A stretch of 16,864 nt of DNA from Bryobacterales bacterium. GTDB lineage: Bacteria > Acidobacteriota > Terriglobia > Bryobacterales > Bryobacteraceae. This document shows, one piece after another, positions 1 through 7,446 of this stretch. Position 1 is the stretch's first letter; each line of letters begins with the position of its first letter. The DNA lies in assembly GCA_003142355.1 (NCBI GenBank), contig PLMF01000206.1, positions 21,760-38,623 on the forward strand. Direction: 5' to 3'. The notes beneath the pieces are model-generated. The model was not told where the DNA came from. It worked only from the letters and a program-made list of their open reading frames with translations, and ran no database searches. Made by a program: the position numbers and the translations under genes.

Positions 1-1325
1 GCCTCCAGGCACAAGGCCAGGACCATGGCGGGATCCAGGTCTTTGACCTCGGAAGGCGTCAGATCGTGCGCGGAGAGGACCGCCGGCTCGCGCAGAACGC
101 GTGCGGCGCCGGCTTGACCGGTGAGCCTGCGCATCACCCGTGCCGCCACATCCGCCACGTCAGCCGCGCGGGCCCGCAGATAGGGGTCCTCGAGGGCGGC
201 AAGACGGTCCGCGAGCTTTGCGGTTTCCGCCTGCCAGGCGGACTCCGCGCCGACGCGATCTTCCAGCAGACTGCGCGAGACTGCGCCGACTAGTTCCGGA
301 TCTTCGAGGAAGAGCGACTGCGCATCGAAAATGCCGGCCTCATCCGCGCCGATGTGAGTCTTGGACCATTCGTATAGCGCCCTGGTCTCTTGCTGCGCGC
401 CGTCGACGGCGGCCATCAGGCGTTGCCGCTCCGCCTCGGGATTCCCGATGACCCGAGGGGCGATTTCCACGGGGGCGGGACGCAGCTTGACCAGCGGGCC
501 GATGGCGATGCCCGCGGACGACGCGATGCCGCCGATGTGGGCCACCGGTTCCGCGGGCGCCAGCTCGCCGCAGCCGGATTGGATGAAGTTCGTCAACGCG
601 GCGAGCGCATCGTGGGCTTCGGCGCCTCGTGCGCAGATGCGCAACTGGTGGCCTTGGCGGGCGCCCAGGCTCAGGACAGCGTTGATGCTATCGGCAGCGA
701 CGTTGTCAAGCGTCACCTGCGCTCGATAACGGCGGGCCAGGCGAACGATCTGCGCCGCGGGGCGCGCGTGCAGGCCGAGACGGTTGGTCAGGGTGACCAG
801 CGCTTCTTCGTCCAATCGGCCTTGAAAAGAGGCAGGCGGCACCGCCTGCCCCACCTCTGAAGATGAAGATGCGGGACTTGTTGTGGTGGCGCAGGCGGTG
901 CCGCCTGCGCCGGTGAGCGGTGGGCACTGAGCTATCTTGCCGGCCAGGGCGTTTTGCGCTTCGAGCGAGATTTCTGCGAGGCTGGCGCCGGCGGCGGCCA
1001 GGGTGGCTGCGGCCACGGCTCCTTCTACTAGCGGAGCGGGGCACAATTCGACGTGCGAGCTTCGCTCGCCGCCTAAGAGCTCGAGCGCTACACCGGCGCT
1101 CAGTACGGCGCTGCCGAGGTCCATGAGAACCAGCACTCCGTCGTCGCTGTAGACCGACTCAATGGCCTGGAGCACCCGGAATGCGTCGGTGCCGATGGGG
1201 TTTTCGGGATCGGCCGTGCCCCCGGCGGGCGCTATCCGGACCCTTCCCTGCCCCACCTGCCGCGCCAGATCGCACACACCCTCAGCCAACTTGGCGCTGT
1301 GGGAGACAACCACCATCCCGATCAT
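1..1325 (-). CDS. dhaM: PTS-dependent dihydroxyacetone kinase phosphotransferase subunit DhaM (DhaM-HPr-EI fusion), partial
   Basis: Phosphoryl-relay subunit that passes phosphate from PEP-charged PTS proteins to the ADP held by DhaL. About 441 residues are visible and the C-terminus lies beyond base 1. Three domains are readable. Residues 1-130 are the EIIA-like DhaM domain, opening MVVVSHS with the phospho-acceptor His9 and containing GVLVLMDLGSAV. Residues 139-168 are a Gly/Thr/Ala/Ser/Pro-rich linker. Residues 175-258 are an HPr domain with GLHARPA and active His186. From about residue 262 there is an EI N-terminal-like domain with GIASSAGIAIG. The E. coli protein (472 residues) has the same order; the EI-type GGxxSH histidine should follow just past the window edge. 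The start ATG overlaps the dhaL stop as ATGA, so translational coupling is likely; an in-frame ATG three codons later is the alternative. The linker is encoded by a REP-like palindrome pair. Confidence 0.93.
   Translation of the reverse strand, partial: MIGMVVVSHSAKLAEGVCDLARQVGQGRVRIAPAGGTADPENPIGTDAFRVLQAIESVYSDDGVLVLMDLGSAVLSAGVALELLGGERSSHVELCPAPLVEGAVAAATLAAAGASLAEISLEAQNALAGKIAQCPPLTGAGGTACATTTSPASSSSEVGQAVPPASFQGRLDEEALVTLTNRLGLHARPAAQIVRLARRYRAQVTLDNVAADSINAVLSLGARQGHQLRICARGAEAHDALAALTNFIQSGCGELAPAEPVAHIGGIASSAGIAIGPLVKLRPAPVEIAPRVIGNPEAERQRLMAAVDGAQQETRALYEWSKTHIGADEAGIFDAQSLFLEDPELVGAVSRSLLEDRVGAESAWQAETAKLADRLAALEDPYLRARAADVADVAARVMRRLTGQAGAARVLREPAVLSAHDLTPSEVKDLDPAMVLALCLE
831..911. 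repeat. Inverted pair of REP-like palindromes inside the dhaM linker
   Basis: Two GC-rich perfect hairpins sit 37 bp apart. The first has 9-bp arms (831-839 and 842-850, centre CA). The second has 11-bp arms (888-898 and 901-911, centre TG). They share an 18-bp core, GCAGGCGG-NN-CCGCCTGC, and the second core (891-908) is the exact reverse complement of the first (832-849), so the pair is arranged like a bacterial interspersed mosaic element. The whole stretch stays in frame and encodes about residues 139-165 of DhaM, between the EIIA-like and HPr domains. I find no other copy in the window. Confidence 0.8.
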
Positions 1326-1954
1326 GAGCGCCAGGTATCCGCGGCCGCCTGGAGCAGCAGGTAGGAAGAGGTCGCTCCCGGGTCCTGGTGGCCGATGCTG
1401 CGCGCGCCCAGATAGCTGGCCCGGCCCTTGCGCGCCTGCATGGGAACGGTGGCCAGCATCCCCGCATGGGCCGCCGCCGCACCTCGGTCGAGGATTGCCG
1501 CCGGGCTGCACCCGCCTTCGAGGCCCTTACGCATCGCGTCCAAAGCCGGAAGCAGGGCATCCAGCATGGTCTTGTCGCCGGCCGCCGCTTTGCCCCGCTG
1601 CCCGACGCCCTCGATGCCCGCCTGGAACAGCGCCACAACGTCGGCCGCCTCGATCTCGGTTTTCCCGGCGCAAGCGGTGGCGGCGCGAAGAAAGAAGGTG
1701 CCGTAGAGCGGCCCGGCGGCGCCGCCTACGTGCCGGATGAGGACCGTCGCCACACTCTGGAAAACGGAACCGATATCGGACGGAGGATGCGCCGCCATCT
1801 CCGCCTTCACCGCCGTGAAGCCGCGGTCCATGTTGATGCCGTGGTCGGCATCGCCGATCGCCGAGTCCAATTCCGTGAGCCATTGCCGGTTCTCGGCGTA
1901 GACCTGTTGCAGAACTTCCAGCCACTTCAGCACTTCCGATCTGCCCACGGCCAT
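1322..1954 (-). CDS. dhaL: Dihydroxyacetone kinase, ADP-binding subunit DhaL
   Basis: Nucleotide-binding subunit of the PTS-type DHA kinase. It holds ADP/ATP permanently as a cofactor, is recharged by DhaM and phosphorylates the DHA bound in DhaK. The 210-residue length equals that of E. coli DhaL. The Mg-coordinating aspartates appear in the family spacing: Asp30, Asp35 and Asp37 in the motif LDSAIGDADHG. Downstream are GGAAGPLYGTFF, GDKTMLDAL and the C-terminal GRASYLGARSIGHQDPGA, all typical of the family. The ATG at 1954 is chosen because the domain begins there. The open frame extends upstream, but only as antisense-like sequence through dhaK. It starts 4 bp after the dhaK stop and its own stop overlaps the dhaM ATG, so dhaK-dhaL-dhaM form a tightly packed operon. 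Confidence 0.97.
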   Translation of the reverse strand: MAVGRSEVLKWLEVLQQVYAENRQWLTELDSAIGDADHGINMDRGFTAVKAEMAAHPPSDIGSVFQSVATVLIRHVGGAAGPLYGTFFLRAATACAGKTEIEAADVVALFQAGIEGVGQRGKAAAGDKTMLDALLPALDAMRKGLEGGCSPAAILDRGAAAAHAGMLATVPMQARKGRASYLGARSIGHQDPGATSSYLLLQAAADTWRS

Positions 1955-1958
1955 TCGC

Positions 1959-2957
1959 TCAGATCCCCCATCGCAGGCCGGGAGTGAGCACCGGATCGTC
2001 CCACAGCGCCAGCAGCTCGTCATCGGCTTTGAGCAGCGTGATGGAGCAGCCGGCCATTTCGAGGCTGGTGATGTAGTTCCCCACCAGGCGGCGCACGACG
2101 CGGATGCGCAGCCCTCGCAAGATCCGCTCCAATTCCCCATAGACGAGATACAGTTCCATCAACGGAGTGCCGCCCATGCCATTGACCATGGCGATGACTT
2201 CGTCGCCGCCGTGGAACGGCAGGTCCGCCAGGATCGTCGCCGCCATGCGCGCGGCCAGCTCCGCGGCGGGCAGCAGGGGCATGCGCTCGCGCCCCGGTTC
2301 ACCATGGATGCCGATGCCCATCTCCATCTCGCCCGCGCCCAACTCGAAAGTGGGTTTGCCGGCTGCGGGAACGGTGCAGGAAGTCAGGGCCACCCCCATG
2401 GAACGCCCGTTCCCATTGACCTTGCGGCAGAGCGCTTCCACACGCGCCAGATCATAGCCGCGTTGGGCCGCCGCTCCGCAGAGCTTTTCCGCGAAGACGG
2501 TCAGCCCGACGCCACGGCGGCCCACGGTGTAAAGGCTGTCTTCCACGGCAACGTCGTCGTTGATGACCACGGCCCGCACTTCCACGCCCTGCGCCTGGCA
2601 CAGTTCGGCGGCCATTTCGAAATTCATGATGTCGCCGGTGTAGTTCTTCACGATGTGAAGCACGCCGGCGCCGCCGTCCACGGCCTTCGTGGCGGCCTGC
2701 ATCTGGTCCGGCACGGGCGAAGTGAAGACCGCGCCCGGGCATGCGGCGTCCAGCATGCCCAGCCCGACGAATCCGCCGTGCATGGGCTCGTGGCCGGAGC
2801 CGCCGCCCGAGATGACGCCAACCTTGCCTTTGCGTGGCGCGTCCTTGCGGACGATTATGTTGGGCTCTTCCACCCGGATGAGGTCGGCGTGCGCCGCCGC
2901 CATGCCGGCCAGCGCCTCGTCGACGACGCGCTCAGGCGCGTTGATGAGCTTCTTCAT
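1959..2957 (-). CDS. dhaK: Dihydroxyacetone kinase, DHA-binding subunit DhaK
   Basis: Substrate subunit of the PTS-dependent DHA kinase, producing DHAP. It has 332 residues, typical of bacterial DhaK. Catalytic residues fall at the E. coli positions: His218 in GIGIHGEPG, which binds DHA covalently as a hemiaminal; His56 in [15 protein letters not shown]; and Asp109 in KNYTGD. Other family signatures are the SPVPDQM region and [15 protein letters not shown]. The ATG at 2957 is chosen because [19 protein letters not shown] is the usual N-terminus and an AGGAG lies 7 bases upstream; a longer frame exists but runs into the upstream hairpin and glpF. It follows glpF after 88 bp containing a strong hairpin and precedes dhaL by 4 bp. 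No ATPase (DhaK-DhaL fusion) type features are present, consistent with the PTS type. Confidence 0.97.
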   Translation of the reverse strand: MKKLINAPERVVDEALAGMAAAHADLIRVEEPNIIVRKDAPRKGKVGVISGGGSGHEPMHGGFVGLGMLDAACPGAVFTSPVPDQMQAATKAVDGGAGVLHIVKNYTGDIMNFEMAAELCQAQGVEVRAVVINDDVAVEDSLYTVGRRGVGLTVFAEKLCGAAAQRGYDLARVEALCRKVNGNGRSMGVALTSCTVPAAGKPTFELGAGEMEMGIGIHGEPGRERMPLLPAAELAARMAATILADLPFHGGDEVIAMVNGMGGTPLMELYLVYGELERILRGLRIRVVRRLVGNYITSLEMAGCSITLLKADDELLALWDDPVLTPGLRWGI

Positions 2958-2994
2958 GGCGACTCCTACCGCAGGATCGAGACCCCTCAGAGTG

Positions 2995-3032
2995 CGACCG
3001 CCGGCTCGAAGGAGGCCCCGAGTCGGCGGTCG
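2995..3032. repeat. Hairpin in the glpF-dhaK intergenic gap
   Basis: Arms 2995-3003 (CGACCGCCG) and 3024-3032 (CGGCGGTCG) are perfectly complementary over 9 bp. After one mismatch the pairing continues with CTCG/CGAG (3005-3008 and 3019-3022), leaving a 10-base loop. There is no U-tract on the minus-strand side, so it is not a clear terminator. It could stabilise or partly attenuate the message between glpF and dhaK. Confidence 0.55.
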
Positions 3033-3045
3033 ATCCGAGAACGGT

Positions 3046-3852
3046 CTATTTCGGAATGGCGAGGACGATCGAACCCGAGAAACCGTAGAAGTAGACGACG
3101 GCCGCCAACGCGCCGCCAATGAGCGGCCCTACGACCGGAACCCACGAGTAGGCCCAGTCGGAGCCGCCCTTGCCGGGAATCGGCAACAGGAAGTGGGCGA
3201 TGCGCGGCGCGAGGTCGCGGGCCGGGTTGATCGCGTATCCGGTCGTGCCTCCGAGCGAGAGGCCGATCACCAGGATGACCAACGCAACGGACAGGGCCCC
3301 CAACGACGCCGGGGCGAGGCTGTGGGGCTGGCCAAAGGTGAAGATCATGAACACGAGAACGAAGGTGCCGATGATCTCCGAGATCACGTTGAGGGGGTAG
3401 TTGCGGATGTTCGGGCCAGTGCTGAAGACCGCCAGCTTGAGGCCCTTGTCTTCGGTTGCCTTGAAGTGGTCCCAGTAGTGGAGAGCCACAAGGCAGGCCC
3501 CGATGAAGGCGCCTAGGAACTCACCGGCGAGGTAAGGCGGGACGCTCGCCCAGGTGACTCCCGTGCTCCCTTGTTTCTGGGCTTCCATTACTGCCAGGCC
3601 GAGTGTCACCGCGGGGTTCAGGTGGGCGCCGCTGAGCGGTCCAGCCACGACCACGCCGCAAAACACGGCTATTGCCCATCCCCAGGCGATCACGATCCAG
3701 CCGGAGCCGGCTGGGTATCCGGATACGTCGGAGTTGCCGCCCGACAGGGCATTGACCTTGGTCTTTGCGAGCAGGACTCCCGCCACGACGCCGTCGCCGA
3801 GCAGGATCAGGATGGCAGTGCCGAACGTTTCGGCGAAGAACTTCTCGAGCAT
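3046..3852 (-). CDS. glpF: Glycerol facilitator (aquaglyceroporin, MIP family)
   Basis: Inner-membrane channel for glycerol and possibly dihydroxyacetone. The 268-residue protein has the six-helix aquaporin fold with both half-helix motifs: GAHLNPAVT (NPA at 79-81) and [13 protein letters not shown] (NPA at 209-211). Asp213 immediately after NPAR is the classical aquaglyceroporin marker and argues against a pure water channel. The N-terminal EFFGT-like segment ([17 protein letters not shown]) and GTFVLVFMI are family signatures. The ATG at 3852 is preceded by GGAG at 8 bases; a start 19 codons upstream is possible but adds a non-helical Arg-rich leader. It is the first gene of the minus-strand block and presumably supplies substrate for DhaKLM. 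No glycerol dehydrogenase or glycerol kinase is visible, so oxidation of glycerol to DHA, if it occurs, is encoded elsewhere. Confidence 0.95.
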   Translation of the reverse strand: MLEKFFAETFGTAILILLGDGVVAGVLLAKTKVNALSGGNSDVSGYPAGSGWIVIAWGWAIAVFCGVVVAGPLSGAHLNPAVTLGLAVMEAQKQGSTGVTWASVPPYLAGEFLGAFIGACLVALHYWDHFKATEDKGLKLAVFSTGPNIRNYPLNVISEIIGTFVLVFMIFTFGQPHSLAPASLGALSVALVILVIGLSLGGTTGYAINPARDLAPRIAHFLLPIPGKGGSDWAYSWVPVVGPLIGGALAAVVYFYGFSGSIVLAIPK

Positions 3853-4331
3853 GGCTTGTCTCCGAGATGCCCCGATCACCGGGCGCACGGCGTACGAGCG
3901 GTGCCGCATCCAGTGATGGAGTGGATGGATTTGACAGTCTGCCGATGCCGGGCTGAGGGAGGCTGGCGGCTCTAGTGGCCGCGGGTCCCAAAGGCATCCT
4001 CAGTTGTGCGAGAGGGTTCGAGTGAACACGTCGCCCTGAACTGAGTTCACGCTCCTTTCCTGGCGTCCAGGACCCGCACCATGGGCACCTTGCCGTTACG
4101 CGGTTCGACCCGTCTGTTCGGAACTCTATGGCGGCGACTGCCCGGGAAACCTCAAATCATTCTCAGAATGTTGGATTGAGCGTGGAATTCGGATGGGCAA
4201 CGCCGCAGCCGGGAGCCCTCGTTCCGCCTGCCGAAAAGGATGGGAATTTCGGGCGACAGATTCGCTTGGACGTGCAACTATCTAGCTTGAATGCTGATCG
4301 GCTATGGGCCGGTCGAGAAGCGAGGTGGTTC
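3853..4331. other. Divergent intergenic region between glpF and the regulator
   Basis: No convincing gene on either strand. The plus-strand frame is open from an ATG at 4128, but codon third positions are much less GC-rich before 4332 than after it, so I treat 4128-4331 as probably non-coding. The region should hold the glpF promoter and carries a cluster of GTTC/GAAC half sites at 4016-4050. A TTGACA-like hexamer at 3931-3936 (plus) has no good partner. Confidence 0.5.
4016..4050. promoter_or_regulatory. Candidate operator: clustered GTTC/GAAC dyads
   Basis: Two short dyads are adjacent: GTTC-N4-GAAC at 4016-4027 and TGAAC-TGA-GTTCA at 4037-4049. Together GTGAAC (4022-4027) and GTTCAC (4045-4050) form a larger inverted repeat. 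The position between the divergent glpF operon and the winged-helix regulator is what one would expect for an operator, but the binding protein is unknown. Confidence 0.25.
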
Positions 4332-5042
4332 GTGGCGGAGCCGCTTGACGCTGCCAGACATCCACTCACGGTCGTCATAGACGACGATGACGACTTTGCG
4401 GATTTCGTCGAATCGTGGCTACGGCACCAAGGGCTGAAGGCCGTCCCGCTCGGTGCCGGCCCGAATCCCGTTCCGGGGATCCTCCGAGGCCGGCGTTACG
4501 GATCACCGGCCCCAAGCAGCCAGGGCAAGCCCTCTGAAAGCCGGATCGAGCTCGGATCGCTGGCGATCGATTCAGCCCGGCGCACCGTCGAGGTGCGAGG
4601 CGTGGAAATCCACCTGACGCCGACCGAATTCAGGTTGCTGCGTTACCTGACCGAGCGCCCCGACCGGCTGGTCGGCCATAACGAGTTGCTGGGGACGGTC
4701 TGGGGTCCCGGGTACGAGGACGACATCCACCTGCTGCAGGTCACGATGCGCAGCCTCCGGGCCCGGATAGCCGTGGTCACCGACGAGCCGCTCATAGAAA
4801 CCGTCTACGGCGCGGGCTATCGAATGGCAAGCCAGGGCGACGGTCCCGTGGCGAGTGCCGTGGCGAGTCCCGTGGTGAGTGCCGGCCAGGGCGACGGTCC
4901 CGTGGCGAGTGCCGTGGCGAGTCCCGTGGTGAGTGCCGGCCAGCGCTCCTGGGCAGGAAGCGTTCCTCCGGTCCGGAGCGATTCGGAGGCACGATCCGGG
5001 CATCGTCCAGGGCATCTTGGGCCCCACGGAGCCGCGGCCTGA
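4332..5042 (+). CDS. OmpR/PhoB-type winged-helix regulator with truncated receiver domain
   Basis: 236 residues from the chosen GTG. Residues 12-37 match only beta1-alpha1 of a receiver domain (LTVVIDDDDDFADFV). The phospho-acceptor Asp and the conserved Lys/Thr are absent because the sequence jumps at about residue 50 to a Pro/Ser/Gly linker. Residues 72-166 form a complete OmpR/PhoB DNA-binding domain resembling KdpE: LTPTEFRLLRYL, then VWGPGYEDDIHLLQV, then the wing IETVYGAGYRM. The tail has two exact copies of an 18-residue Gly/Val/Ala/Ser unit (169-204). GTG 4332 is preferred because GAGG lies 6 bases upstream, the receiver starts right after it and GC3 rises there; ATG 4128 in the same frame would add 68 unrecognised residues. 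It probably works without phosphorylation. It is an orphan: no kinase gene is adjacent. Confidence 0.75.
   Translation: MAEPLDAARHPLTVVIDDDDDFADFVESWLRHQGLKAVPLGAGPNPVPGILRGRRYGSPAPSSQGKPSESRIELGSLAIDSARRTVEVRGVEIHLTPTEFRLLRYLTERPDRLVGHNELLGTVWGPGYEDDIHLLQVTMRSLRARIAVVTDEPLIETVYGAGYRMASQGDGPVASAVASPVVSAGQGDGPVASAVASPVVSAGQRSWAGSVPPVRSDSEARSGHRPGHLGPHGAAA
4836..4943 (+). repeat. Perfect tandem duplication, 2 x 54 bp, in the regulator tail
   Basis: Bases 4836-4889 and 4890-4943 are identical. Inside each unit are three near-identical 12-mers (CCGTGGCGAGTG, CCGTGGCGAGTC, CCGTGGTGAGTG), so the array is nested. The unit length keeps the frame and adds 18 residues per copy, which makes length variation between strains likely. 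Confidence 0.95.
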
Positions 5043-5186
5043 AGATCGACTGGCCGATGCTCCTGTCCGTGCCAGTCCCGGTTGCCCTCTATCGACCCTC
5101 GCGCGGCTGGTTCTTCGGTGCCCACCGGATGGGGAACCGGCGTCGACTAGTCTCGGCCGCCCGCCGCCGTGGCCCTTCCGGCCGAC

Positions 5187-5720
5187 TCATCGACTGTGCC
5201 CTTCGGTTCGCCGGCCAAGCGCCCCGAGGGCTGTCGCCGCAGCACTCCGCACGTTCGAGTCGATGTCTTCGAACGCGACCTTGAGGGGCTCGGCCGCTCG
5301 CGGGTCACCGATACGGCCCAGAGCTTCGGCGGCAGCTCGGCGGACACTCCAACTCGCGTCAATGAGGCAGGCGACGAGTGGGTCCAGGGCGCGCGGGTCA
5401 CCGATCTGGCCTAGAGAGTCCGCCGCAGCCTTGCGGATTTCGACCGCCCGGCTTCCCAGTGCGTCTATTAGTGGCTCGACCGAGCCTGGGGCACGGATCT
5501 TCCCGAGAGCTTCTGTGGCTGCCAGACGCACGCTCGCATGGTCGTCTCTAAGCGCGGCGATCAGGGGCTCGACAGCGTCCGTACCGCCCATCGCACCAAG
5601 GGCCAGGGCAGCGTCCCGGCGCACGCGCCAAGGCACCGGGTATTCCAGGGCATCGATCAGCCCTGAGACATCTCCCTTCGCAACGAGCTTGTCGACGTTT
5701 GGCGGGCCGAAGAGGGGCAC
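5187..5720 (-). CDS. HEAT-repeat (PBS lyase-like) protein
   Basis: 177-residue soluble protein built almost wholly of five HEAT-like repeats of about 31 residues, each with a pattern such as DAVEPLIAALRDDHASVRL followed by AATEALGKI. Clear repeats begin near residues 17, 47, 78, 109 and 140. Such proteins are protein-binding scaffolds or, in phycobilisome systems, lyases; nothing here indicates bilin chemistry. GTG 5720 is chosen: GGAGG lies 7 bases upstream and the repeat solenoid starts shortly after. The frame stays open further upstream but that part has no repeat pattern and is Arg/Cys-rich, as expected of non-coding sequence. It is convergent with the regulator and divergent from the LLM oxidoreductase. 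The function is unknown. Confidence 0.85.
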   Translation of the reverse strand: MPLFGPPNVDKLVAKGDVSGLIDALEYPVPWRVRRDAALALGAMGGTDAVEPLIAALRDDHASVRLAATEALGKIRAPGSVEPLIDALGSRAVEIRKAAADSLGQIGDPRALDPLVACLIDASWSVRRAAAEALGRIGDPRAAEPLKVAFEDIDSNVRSAAATALGALGRRTEGHSR

Positions 5721-5827
5721 AGTCAATCCTCCGGCGTTCAAGTTTGACACGACCGGATGCGCTTGGGGCGGGACACGCGGCGACGGCGCCCTCGCGTCGG
5801 CAACTGCCAGCTCAACCTTGCCGCGAG

Positions 5828-5847
5828 AGACGCCTCGTCTACAGACG
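5828..5847. promoter_or_regulatory. Candidate operator: alternating AGACG/CGTCT palindromes
   Basis: AGACG (5828-5832), CGTCT (5836-5840) and AGACG (5843-5847) alternate, giving two overlapping 5-bp dyads with 3- and 2-base centres. The site lies in the 260-bp gap between divergent genes. A weak plus-strand promoter-like pair follows: TTGCTG (5851-5856) and TACAAT (5876-5881), with a 19-base spacer. Confidence 0.22.
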
Positions 5848-5980
5848 GTATTGCTGCATCGTGTGTGCCAACGCCTACAATTGGCGGCGTCTCGGAACCC
5901 TTCCAAGCGGCAGGTCGATGAGCAATCGCGACCCCTTTGCGCCGAACGTCTGAACTCACCGAGGCCGATCAGAGGAAGCG

Positions 5981-6871
5981 ATGCAGGTCGGAGTGCTGGT
6001 GCCGCAGGGCTGGAAGCATGAGTACGACGGATGGGATCCGACACGGGCGTGGGCCCGGACGGTGGAACTCGCGCGGCAGGCCGAGGCGCTCGGCTTCGAG
6101 TCCGAGTGGGTCTTCGACCACTTCCACACGACGCCGGACACGACCGACGAGATCACCTTCGAGTCGTTTACCACGCTGGCGACGATCGCCAGCGTGACCT
6201 CGCGGGTGCGGCTCGGGCACATGGTGATCTGCGCCGGCTACCGCAATCCAGCACTCGTCGCGAAGCTCGTGTCCACGCTGGACATCGCGAGCGGCGGCCG
6301 GTTCGAGGTGGGCATCGGCGGCGGGTGGAAAGAGGATGAGTGGCTCGCGTACGGGTACGGATTCCCGGAGACGAGAGATCGGCTGTCCGCCCTGCGTGAC
6401 GCGCTGGAAGTGATCACGCGGATGCTCGCGCCGGGCCGGGCCACCTACGAGGGGCGGTTCGCGAGCATCCACGCCGCGGTGAACGTGCCGAAGGGGATCC
6501 AGCAACCGCGCCCGCCGATCATCGTGGGTGGGAACGGCCACGACGTCACGTGGCGGCTGGCGGCACGTTTTGCGGACGAGCTCAACGTCGTGTTCCTGTC
6601 GCCCGAGCAGATCGCCGAGTCGCTCCCGCTGATTCGCGCCCGGTGCGAGGAGATCGGCCGAGACCCGGCGACGCTTCGCCTCTCGGTCTATGCGTCAGAC
6701 GAGGAGATGCGCGAGCCGGGCCAGGCCCGGGTCGACCTGATCGGCCGGTACGCACAGGTCGGCTTAGCGAGGCTGATGGCGTTCCCCGCCCGATGGTCGC
6801 CCACCGAGGAGACGTACCACCGCTTTGCCGAAGACTGCCTCGCCGCGGGAATCAAGCTCGAGCGCGCGTGA
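5981..6871 (+). CDS. F420-dependent LLM-class oxidoreductase (Rv1855c-like)
   Basis: 296-residue luciferase-like TIM-barrel flavin/deazaflavin oxidoreductase. The N-terminus MQVGVLVPQGW, WVFDHFHT (43-50), VTSRVRLG (72-79), YRNPALVAKLVSTLDIASGGR (87-107) and GIGGGWKEDEWLAYGYGFP (111-129) closely follow the mycobacterial Rv1855c family (TIGR03560), whose members are predicted to use coenzyme F420. The conserved PPIIVGGNG segment at 178-186 is the cofactor-phosphate side of the barrel. Substrate is unknown. The ATG at 5981 has GAGG 7-10 bases upstream. The gene stands alone, divergent from the HEAT protein. F420 use is inferred from the family, since FMN-dependent relatives share the fold. Confidence 0.92.
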   Translation: MQVGVLVPQGWKHEYDGWDPTRAWARTVELARQAEALGFESEWVFDHFHTTPDTTDEITFESFTTLATIASVTSRVRLGHMVICAGYRNPALVAKLVSTLDIASGGRFEVGIGGGWKEDEWLAYGYGFPETRDRLSALRDALEVITRMLAPGRATYEGRFASIHAAVNVPKGIQQPRPPIIVGGNGHDVTWRLAARFADELNVVFLSPEQIAESLPLIRARCEEIGRDPATLRLSVYASDEEMREPGQARVDLIGRYAQVGLARLMAFPARWSPTEETYHRFAEDCLAAGIKLERA

Positions 6872-7069
6872 GCGGCCAGAGACGCGCCTGACGGCAGTTC
6901 TCCCGGGCAGGTCATGCTCGCCTCGACACGTCGCCAGGGGCCGCGTAGCCGGCGCCGCTCGCGTGCGGCCGCGGACCCCCGATCAGCCGGCCGCCGACCA
7001 ACCGTGTGACCTGATCGTGACAATCGCCGGCTGACCGCCGCCGATCTACGCCCCGGTATCAGCCGCCAG

Positions 7070-7381
7070 CTACGGTACGAAGTACCCCGTCACATCGAAG
7101 ATGGCGTGGGCCGTGGGGCCGCTGCTCGGCGCCACGAAGGTGATCGAGAGGGTGCCTCCGCCACCCAGAGCCACGGTCACCGCATTGGCTCGATCGTCAC
7201 CCACCGGGAAGTTGAGGGTCGAGCTGCCCGGGTTGTCCGTAGCGACCGGGCCGATGGAGAAGTAGCCACTGCTCGTCTGGCCTGTCACGGTCAGGTTGCC
7301 GGTAACCGCTATGGCACCTGCAGGAACCCCGCCGACCGTGAAGGTTCGGGGCCGCAAACCGCTTCGACACACAGGGAGCGC
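7070..7381 (-). pseudogene. Remnant of a secreted surface protein, C-terminal DVTGYF-type repeat
   Basis: About 100 residues remain of a beta-rich repeat that I recognise from large secreted proteins of Chloroflexota/Actinomycetota-type genomes. Its markers are RTFTVGGVPAGAIAVTGNL, then STLNFPVGDDRANAVTVALG, then the terminal IFDVTGYFVP. The stop after GYFVP looks like a natural C-terminus, but the 5' part is gone: the frame is closed by a stop at 7382-7384 and there is no signal peptide or good ribosome site, only a GTG at 7372. It therefore looks like a 5'-truncated gene. It could still be expressed as a small protein, but I consider that unlikely. Confidence 0.6.
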
Positions 7382-7446
7382 TCAGCTGCAGGGCCGGCGT
7401 GGCGAGCCTGACGGTCGGCCGCGGAAGACGTCTATCATCCTCGGTC

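Noticed and set aside
1..3852. Joint glycerol-to-methylglyoxal pathway with mgsA as a designed unit
   Set aside because: DHAP is a shared metabolite, but mgsA is about 7 kb away with many unrelated genes between, so there is no evidence for co-regulation.
4090..4105. GGTTCGACC, resembling a tRNA T-arm
   Set aside because: No acceptor, D or anticodon stems can be formed around it.
4836..4943. Possible CRISPR-like repeats
   Set aside because: The two units are directly adjacent without spacers and lie in frame inside a coding region.
4817..5125. Minus-strand frames with HSPRDSPRH-type repeats
   Set aside because: They are the antisense reading of the 54-bp duplication in the regulator tail; there is no ribosome site and no domain.
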